Below the pieces are notes generated by a model. It was given only the letters and a program-made list of their open reading frames with translations. It had not been told where the DNA came from and searched no databases. A stretch of 54,287 nucleotides of DNA, from positions 1 to 54,287 of the forward strand of contig MESQ01000043.1 of the NCBI GenBank assembly GCA_001771065.1, in the 5' to 3' direction. Below are positions 48,710 to 54,287 of the stretch, piece by piece. This stretch comes from Burkholderiales bacterium RIFOXYD12_FULL_59_19. Its GTDB lineage: Bacteria > Pseudomonadota > Gammaproteobacteria > Burkholderiales > Burkholderiaceae_C. The stretch's first letter is position 1; every line of letters begins with the position of its first letter. Position numbers and translations under genes: made by a program.

Positions 48710-49765
48710 TCAACCGCGGTTCTCGAACACACCGAGCTTGCGGTGCAGCGGAGATTCGTCGGCAATAAAGACAAACGATGCTTGGTCTGACTGGCAGTTG
48801 GTGAGCGTGACGGCCTCGTAACCGGGTGCGCAGCAGGTGTCGGCTTCTTCCAGCACGAAGCTGCTGTCCCCCACGTTGGCTTGCACGCGGCCTTCGATCA
48901 CATGGAACACCTGGGCAGGCGAGCGTGCGGGCAGCCGCAGGGTCTGGCCCGGGCGCAGCATCAGGGCGTAAAAGCCCAGAATGTTTTCAGCATCGGCGCC
49001 GGTTTCGGGTTGCACGTAAGTGACCTGCACCGCCTCGGCACAAGCCGCATCCGATGCCATCTCGAGCAGCGCGGCACGCGCGTCAAACCAGGGGTAACGC
49101 AGCATCGGGTAGGCCTGGTTGGAACGCTCGAACACCGGGCTGGGGCGCAGACCACCGCGGGCATAGGACTTGACACCTTCGCCTGCTTGCACGGTCTGGC
49201 TCGGGCCTTCCACATGGTAAGAAGCCTCCATGTAATACACCATGGGCAAGTCCAGCACGTCGAGCCAGATCACCGGTTGTGTGCCGTCATGGCCATGCTC
49301 GTGCCAGAGTCCGGTGGGGGTGAGGATCAGGTCGCCGCGGTGCATCGGGCATTTTTCACCATTCACCAGGGTCCAGGCGCCTTCGCCTTCAACCACCATG
49401 CGAACCGCGTTGGGTGTGTGCCGGTGCGGCGGGGCCAGTTCGCCGGGCAGCAGCAGTTGCATGCCCAGGTACATGGCCGCGCTGGCCTGCATTTTTTCCA
49501 GCCCGTGGCCCGGGTTGGCCAGCACCAGCACGCGGCGCTCGGCTTTTTCGATCGGTGTGAGTTCACCGGCCTTGAGCAGCAGCGGCTTGAGCGCGGCATA
49601 AGACCAATGGGTGGCTTGCGTTTTGCGTGCGGGCACGCCAGGCGGCAACACGGCGCGCAGGCTGGGCCACAGCGGCACCAGGTTTTTGCGGGTGAGCTCG
49701 TCGCGGTAGTCCTGGGGCAGGTCTTCCAGACGGCCCAGAGTGTCAAAACGGTCTTGATGTTGCAT
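48710..49765 (-). CDS. nagI: Gentisate 1,2-dioxygenase, bicupin (351 aa)
   Basis: An Fe(II) ring-cleavage enzyme giving maleylpyruvate. The first cupin has PPHRHTPNAVRMVVEGEGAW with two metal His and LTPTGLWHEHGHDG with further His; the second cupin is a degenerate copy (QVFHVIEGRVQANVGD). Length is normal. It lies 35 bp downstream of the hydroxylase gene. Confidence 0.95.
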   Translation of the reverse strand: MQHQDRFDTLGRLEDLPQDYRDELTRKNLVPLWPSLRAVLPPGVPARKTQATHWSYAALKPLLLKAGELTPIEKAERRVLVLANPGHGLEKMQASAAMYLGMQLLLPGELAPPHRHTPNAVRMVVEGEGAWTLVNGEKCPMHRGDLILTPTGLWHEHGHDGTQPVIWLDVLDLPMVYYMEASYHVEGPSQTVQAGEGVKSYARGGLRPSPVFERSNQAYPMLRYPWFDARAALLEMASDAACAEAVQVTYVQPETGADAENILGFYALMLRPGQTLRLPARSPAQVFHVIEGRVQANVGDSSFVLEEADTCCAPGYEAVTLTNCQSDQASFVFIADESPLHRKLGVFENRG

Positions 49766-49800
49766 GGTGTTTCCAGGTTAGGTGGCAATTGCAGTTGAAA

Positions 49801-51000
49801 TTAATCCGTAAGGCAGTTCGTCACGTTCCAGCCATACAGCCATTCCATGGCGTCGTAAAAACGCTCCTGCGTACGGCCCTTCCACAGCGAATTGCGAATC
49901 TGCCGCTCCACACCCTTGGCGTGGTAAAGCCGCCCCATTTCACGGCCTGACAGCACAATGCGGCCGGTGCGGGTGATGCGTGAGCGCTGGTACAGATCCA
50001 GCGCCTTGACCCAGTCGTTGCCGTTCACGCGCAGGGCTTCGCCCAGGGTCACGGCGTCTTCCAGGGCCATACAAGCACCTTGCGCCATGTACTGCGTGGT
50101 CGGGTGAGCGGCGTCGCCCAGCAGGGTGGCACGGCCAAAGCTCCACCGCGCAATCGGCTCACGGTCGGCCGTGGCCCAGCGCTTCCAGGTCTTGGGCAGC
50201 TCGATCAGCTGGCGCGCTTGCGGGCAGATGCCCTGGAAATAACTTTCCACTTCTTCTTTGCTGCCATCGGTCACGCCCCATTCTTCCTTATCGCGGCTGT
50301 GGAAGGTGACGACGATGTTGTACTGCTCACCACCGCGCAGCGGGTAGTGCACCAGATGGCAGTTCGGGCCGGCCCACAGGCTGGCCGCGTTCCACTGCAG
50401 GTCTGTGGGGAATTCGGTCTTGTCGACCACCGCGCGGTAAACCACATGGCCGGTCACGCGGGGCGGGTCATTCACATACTGCTTGCGCACCACCGACTTG
50501 CCGCCGTCGGCGCCGATCACGGCCACACCCCGCCACTGCTTGCCGTTCTGGTCGGTCAGGGTCACGCTGTCGGCATCCTGCTCGACCGTCTCGATGCGGG
50601 TGTTGGTAAAAAATTCAACTTTGCCTGTTTCCACAGCGCCTTCGAGCAGCGACTTGTGGATGTCCACCCGGTGGATCACCGCGTAAGGGTTGCCAAAGCG
50701 CTGGCGGAAAGCTTCACCGGTTTCGATCTTGCCGACCTGATAAGCGTCGATGGCGTCGTGCATCACCATGTAGTCGGTGAATACCGAGCGGCTGCGGGTT
50801 TTGTCACCCACACCCAGCGCGTCAAAAGCGTGAAAAGCATTGGGACCGAGCTGGATGCCGGCACCGATTTCACCAATCTCGGGCGCCTGCTCAAAGACCT
50901 GCACCTGGAAACCCTGCCGCACCAGCGCCAGCGCAGCCGCCAGACCACCAATGCCACCACCAGCCACCAGGACCGGCAAATTCTCTTGCTTGTTGTTCAT
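49801..51000 (-). CDS. 3-Hydroxybenzoate 6-hydroxylase, FAD monooxygenase (399 aa)
   Basis: The single-component flavin hydroxylase has GGGIGGLAAALAL (ADP-binding), VIGADGGKSVVRK (DG motif) and GDAAHPTTQYMAQGACMALE (GD motif). That last stretch and its operon with gentisate dioxygenase point to 3-hydroxybenzoate 6-hydroxylase (MhbM/NagX type) rather than salicylate 1-hydroxylase. ATG 51000 has GGAGAA upstream. First gene of the operon, divergent from marR. Confidence 0.9.
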   Translation of the reverse strand: MNNKQENLPVLVAGGGIGGLAAALALVRQGFQVQVFEQAPEIGEIGAGIQLGPNAFHAFDALGVGDKTRSRSVFTDYMVMHDAIDAYQVGKIETGEAFRQRFGNPYAVIHRVDIHKSLLEGAVETGKVEFFTNTRIETVEQDADSVTLTDQNGKQWRGVAVIGADGGKSVVRKQYVNDPPRVTGHVVYRAVVDKTEFPTDLQWNAASLWAGPNCHLVHYPLRGGEQYNIVVTFHSRDKEEWGVTDGSKEEVESYFQGICPQARQLIELPKTWKRWATADREPIARWSFGRATLLGDAAHPTTQYMAQGACMALEDAVTLGEALRVNGNDWVKALDLYQRSRITRTGRIVLSGREMGRLYHAKGVERQIRNSLWKGRTQERFYDAMEWLYGWNVTNCLTD

Positions 51001-51035
51001 GTGTTGTTCTCCATCAAAAATCAAATCAAAACAAA

Positions 51036-51062
51036 TCAGTATACTGATGATTAGTATAGTGA
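51036..51062. promoter_or_regulatory. Probable MarR operator: palindrome plus imperfect copy
   Basis: TCAGTATACTGA (51036-51047) is a perfect 12-bp palindrome; an imperfect copy TTAGTATAGTGA follows at 51051-51062, 15 bp centre to centre. They lie in the 122-bp divergent promoter region between the hydroxylase and marR, the usual place for MarR binding. Confidence 0.65.
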
Positions 51063-51079
51063 TTGAATTCCTGTTTATA

Positions 51080-51097
51080 CCTAGGGAAAACCCTAGG
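51080..51097. promoter_or_regulatory. CCTAGGG-AAAA-CCCTAGG inverted repeat before marR
   Basis: A perfect 7-bp inverted repeat with a 4-bp AAAA centre, 26 bp upstream of the marR ATG. No T tract follows, so it looks like a protein-binding site rather than a terminator; it differs in sequence from the adjacent palindrome and may bind another regulator. Confidence 0.45.
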
Positions 51098-51122
51098 CCA
51101 TTGTCTTTCTAAAATCATTCCA

Positions 51123-51605
51123 ATGAAAGCTTCCTTGTTGAAAAATGTCAGTCTTGAATCCCTGCCTGGTCACGCCATTCGCCGCCTGCACCAGGCCTCT
51201 GTTGCCTTCTTTTCTCAAGAGATTGGCGATTTGGGTATCACACCAGTGCAATACGCCATCCTGCAGATGGTGTACAAGCAGCCAGGGTTTGATCAGCGCA
51301 CGCTGGCGCGCAACATTGCGCTGGACACGTCCACCACGGCGGGCGTGGTGGACCGACTGGAGGCGCGCGGCCTGTTGACGCGCAGCAACTCGGCCGAAGA
51401 CCGTCGCGTCCGTTTGTTGTCCCTGACGTCGGCGGGTGAGCAAATGCTGCTTGATGCCATTCCGCGGATGGAACGAGCGCAAGAACGTATCCTGGGACCG
51501 CTCAACCCGCAGCAGCGCAGTGAATTCATGCACTTGATCACCTTGCTGGTGACCGACAGCAACGACCTCAGTCGGGCGCCCGATGGGGCCCACAAACCAG
51601 CTTGA
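51123..51605 (+). CDS. MarR family transcriptional regulator (160 aa)
   Basis: The winged helix-turn-helix has ITPVQYAILQMVYKQPGF, recognition helix region NIALDTSTTAGVVDRLEARG and wing SAEDRRVRLLSLT. ATG 51123 gives a typical MarR length. Divergent from the 3-hydroxybenzoate operon, so likely its substrate-responsive repressor (compare MhbR-like or other MarR regulators of aromatic acids). Confidence 0.92.
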   Translation: MKASLLKNVSLESLPGHAIRRLHQASVAFFSQEIGDLGITPVQYAILQMVYKQPGFDQRTLARNIALDTSTTAGVVDRLEARGLLTRSNSAEDRRVRLLSLTSAGEQMLLDAIPRMERAQERILGPLNPQQRSEFMHLITLLVTDSNDLSRAPDGAHKPA

Positions 51606-51633
51606 AACGCGGCCCAGGTGGGTCTGTTTCAAG
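51601..51633 (+). terminator. Inverted repeat at the end of marR
   Basis: CTTGAAAC (51601-51608) and GTTTCAAG (51626-51633) form a perfect 8-bp stem overlapping the marR stop; the loop contains a further GCCCA/TGGGT pairing. A T-rich stretch follows about 12 bp later, so termination is plausible but not typical. Confidence 0.4.
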
Positions 51634-51727
51634 GTCGCTGGCATGTTCTTTTTGGGTAAAAATCCAGGGTTCCAAACTGGCCGATAAAATCAGCGGATAT
51701 TTTTTTATCCCTTCGACCTAGGCACCC

Positions 51728-53785
51728 ATGGCTGAACCCACCGCAACTCCCCAAGAACCCGCCACCCGTGGCGCCAGTCAGGTCGATATGGCCAACGCCA
51801 TCCGCGCCCTGAGCATGGACGCGGTGCAAGCCGCCAACTCCGGCCACCCCGGTGCACCCATGGGCATGGCCGACATGGCGGTCGCCTTGTGGGGCAGCCA
51901 CCTTAAACACAACCCGGCCAACCCCAAGTGGCTGGACCGCGACCGTTTTGTGCTTTCCAACGGCCATGGCTCCATGCTGCTGTATTCGGTGCTGCATCTG
52001 ACCGGCTACAAGCTGCCGCTCAAAGAACTGAAAAATTTCCGCCAATTGCACAGCAAGACGCCGGGCCACCCCGAAGTGGACGTCACTCCCGGCGTCGAAA
52101 CCACCACCGGCCCGCTGGGTCAGGGCATTACCAATGCCGTTGGCATGGCGCTGGCTGAAAAGTTGTTGGCCCAGGAATTCAACCGCGACGGCCTGGACGT
52201 GGTCAATCACCACACCTACGCCTTCATGGGCGACGGCTGCCTGATGGAAGGCATCAGCCACGAAGCCTGTGCGCTGGCCGGCGCCTGGAAGCTGGGCAAG
52301 CTGATTGCGCTATACGACGACAACGGCATCTCGATCGACGGCCAGGTGGCGCCTTGGTTCATCGACAACACGGCCCAGCGTTTTGCCGCCTACGGCTGGA
52401 ACGTGCTTGGCCCCATCAGCGGGCACGACGCCGAACGGGTGGCCGACACCATTGCCCAGGCCAAACAGTCCGGCGACAAACCCACGTTGATCATCTGCAA
52501 GACCGCCATTGGCCAGGGTAGCCCGAACCGCGCCGGCACGGCCAAAGCGCACGGCGAACCGTTGGGCGCTGAAGAAATCAAACTCACCCGCGAAGCCATC
52601 GGCTGGCCCCATGCCCCGTTCGTGATCCCGAAGGACATCTATGCCGCCTGGGACGCCAAAGCCGCAGGCAGCGCTGCTGAGGCAGCCTGGAACGACAAAT
52701 TCGCCGCCTACAAGGCCGCCCACCCGGCGCTGGCCAAAGAGCTGGTGCGCCGCATGAGGGGTGAGCTGCCCAAGAACTTTGCCCAGGTGGCCGTGGACAC
52801 TGCCGTGGCGGCCCACACCAAGGCCGAGACGGTGGCCAGCCGCAAGGCCAGCCAGCTCGCGCTGGAGGCTTTCACTGCTGCCCTGCCCGAAATGCTGGGG
52901 GGGTCGGCCGACTTGACCGGCTCCAACCTGACCAACACCAAGTGCACCCCCAGTCTGCGTTTTGACGCGGCCACGGGCGCGGGCAACGGTGGTCGCCACA
53001 TCAGCTACGGTGTGCGCGAATTCGGCATGGCCGCCATCATGAACGGGGTGGCGCTGCACGGCGGCTACATTCCTTACGGTGGCACCTTCCTGACCTTCAG
53101 CGATTACAGCCGCAACGCCATTCGTATGGCTGCGCTCATGAAACTGCGCGTGGTGCACGTGTTCACCCACGACAGCATCGGCCTGGGTGAAGACGGCCCG
53201 ACCCACCAGTCGATCGAACATGCCGCTTCTCTGCGCCTGATCCCGAACCTGGACGTCTGGCGCCCCGGTGACACCGCCGAGACCGCCGTGGCCTGGGCCG
53301 TGGCCCTGCAAAACAGGACCAAGCCCACGGCCTTGTTGCTGAGTCGTCAGAACATCCACTACGCCCCCAAGGCCAGTCTGGGCGACATCAGCAAAGGCGC
53401 TTACGTGCTGGCCGAGCCGTCCGAGGTGGGCCTGAAGAAAAAGGCACAAGCGGTCATCATCGCCACCGGTTCCGAGGTGCCATTGGCACTCAAGGCGCAA
53501 GAGCTGCTGGCTGCCAGAAAAATTGCGGTGCGCGTGGTTTCCATGCCGAGCACCACCACATTTGATCAGCAGGAGGCGGCCTACAAGGCGGCGGTGTTGC
53601 CCGCCGGTGTGCCGCGTATTGCGGTCGAAATGGGCGTCAGCGGCGGCTGGTGGCAATACGCTTGCGCGGCGGTGGTTGGTATTGACAGCTTTGGCGAATC
53701 GGCGCCGGCGCCGGTGCTTTTCAAGCACTTTGGCTTTACCCCCGAGAATGTGGCGGACACCGTGCAAAAAGTGTTGCGCAAGTAA
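51728..53785 (+). CDS. tkt: Transketolase (685 aa)
   Basis: The ThDP site [18 protein letters not shown], the N-terminal [19 protein letters not shown], the transketolase motif [19 protein letters not shown] and the C-terminal domain are complete. It moves two-carbon units in the pentose phosphate and Calvin cycles. It lies 40 bp upstream of gap, a common proteobacterial pair, suggesting co-transcription. Confidence 0.97.
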   Translation: MAEPTATPQEPATRGASQVDMANAIRALSMDAVQAANSGHPGAPMGMADMAVALWGSHLKHNPANPKWLDRDRFVLSNGHGSMLLYSVLHLTGYKLPLKELKNFRQLHSKTPGHPEVDVTPGVETTTGPLGQGITNAVGMALAEKLLAQEFNRDGLDVVNHHTYAFMGDGCLMEGISHEACALAGAWKLGKLIALYDDNGISIDGQVAPWFIDNTAQRFAAYGWNVLGPISGHDAERVADTIAQAKQSGDKPTLIICKTAIGQGSPNRAGTAKAHGEPLGAEEIKLTREAIGWPHAPFVIPKDIYAAWDAKAAGSAAEAAWNDKFAAYKAAHPALAKELVRRMRGELPKNFAQVAVDTAVAAHTKAETVASRKASQLALEAFTAALPEMLGGSADLTGSNLTNTKCTPSLRFDAATGAGNGGRHISYGVREFGMAAIMNGVALHGGYIPYGGTFLTFSDYSRNAIRMAALMKLRVVHVFTHDSIGLGEDGPTHQSIEHAASLRLIPNLDVWRPGDTAETAVAWAVALQNRTKPTALLLSRQNIHYAPKASLGDISKGAYVLAEPSEVGLKKKAQAVIIATGSEVPLALKAQELLAARKIAVRVVSMPSTTTFDQQEAAYKAAVLPAGVPRIAVEMGVSGGWWQYACAAVVGIDSFGESAPAPVLFKHFGFTPENVADTVQKVLRK

Positions 53786-53825
53786 TGGTTTCGGACTTCA
53801 ATTTTTTTAACACCTGGAGAAAAGT

Positions 53826-54287
53826 ATGACGATCAAGATTGGTATCAACGGCTTTGGCCGCATCGGCCGTAACGTGTTGCGCTCGGCGCTGCAGAATTTC
53901 AGCGACATCGAAGTCGTTGCTATCAATGACCTGCTGGAACCCGACTACCTGGCTTACATGCTGCAATACGACAGCGTGCACGGTCGTTTCAAGGGTGATG
54001 TGTCGGTCGACGGCAACACACTCATCGTCAATGGCCAAAAAATCCGCCTGACGCAAGAGCGCGACCCGGCCAACCTGAAATGGGACGAAGTGGGCGCTGA
54101 CATCGTGATCGAAGCCACCGGTATTTTCCTGGACAAGGTTGGCGGTGAAAAACACCTGGCCGCGGGCGCCAAAAAAGTCATCTTCTCGGCACCTTCCAAA
54201 GACGACACCCCGATGTTTGTGTTTGGCGTGAATGACAGCACCTACGCCGGCCAGGCCATCATCAGCAACGCCTCCTGCACCACCAAC
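53826..54287 (+). CDS. gap: Glyceraldehyde-3-phosphate dehydrogenase, N-terminal part (3' end outside window)
   Basis: ATG 53826 with GGAG upstream. The NAD-binding start [30 protein letters not shown], and the active-site SNASCTTN at the very edge identify GAPDH. 154 residues are in the window; the catalytic domain continues beyond it. Confidence 0.97.
   Translation, partial: MTIKIGINGFGRIGRNVLRSALQNFSDIEVVAINDLLEPDYLAYMLQYDSVHGRFKGDVSVDGNTLIVNGQKIRLTQERDPANLKWDEVGADIVIEATGIFLDKVGGEKHLAAGAKKVIFSAPSKDDTPMFVFGVNDSTYAGQAIISNASCTTN

Overview
The window is bacterial chromosome from the replication-origin region of a Betaproteobacterium, most likely order Burkholderiales, family Comamonadaceae (Rhodoferax/Polaromonas-like). 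This is inferred from gene order (mnmE-yidC-yidD-rnpA-rpmH / dnaA-dnaN-gyrB), from mreBCD-mrdA beside gatCAB, and from a gentisate operon with a TRAP transporter. No database search was possible, so the genus is a guess.

Layout. (1) About 1-8.2 kb, + strand: the 3' end of a very long Asp-rich repeat protein ((Thr-Asp)n, then Asp-Ala/Ser/Thr repeats, then Lys/Arg-Asp-Asp repeats). It is followed by two overlapping genes for paralogous ATP-grasp proteins. The second is a 1335-residue fusion: ATP-grasp, aldo/keto-reductase-like, Fic and Mur-ligase-like. This is the strongest candidate for an undescribed system. (2) 8.3-10.1 kb, - strand: a LicC/PntC-like nucleotidyltransferase and a class V aminotransferase. 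(3) 10.3-14.9 kb: an AT-rich, mosaic island with a NodZ-like glycosyltransferase fused to a discoidin module, two FkbM-like methyltransferases, a second discoidin copy and remnants of at least two more genes. (4) 15-34 kb: housekeeping genes (xth, pyrE, gatCAB, mreBCD-mrdA, a TSUP permease, a GMC oxidoreductase, an MlaE/MlaF-like ABC pair, mnmE, yidC, yidD, rnpA, rpmH). (5) 34.1-39.6 kb: probable oriC, dnaA, dnaN, gyrB. (6) 39.7-43.8 kb: a decayed mobile/defence island with a tRNA-Phe-like 3' remnant, a truncated P4-type integrase, an AbiE toxin-antitoxin pair with a phased operator, a Fic protein whose motif His is Gln, and an HsdS-like tail. (7) 43.8-51.6 kb: a hemerythrin gene, then a seven-gene - strand operon for 3-hydroxybenzoate catabolism through gentisate, including a TRAP transporter, with a divergent MarR regulator. 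(8) 51.7 kb to the end: transketolase and the start of GAPDH.

How it may fit together. In region 1 an acidic Ser/Thr/Lys-containing polymer protein lies directly upstream of two amide/ester-ligase-type enzymes. One of these also carries a Fic transferase domain and sits next to a gene for a cytidylyltransferase-like enzyme. A surface-polymer or protein-modification system is a reasonable hypothesis, but nothing in the sequence proves it. Region 7 reads as a complete route from 3-hydroxybenzoate to fumarate and pyruvate: uptake, 6-hydroxylation, ring cleavage, isomerisation and hydrolysis.
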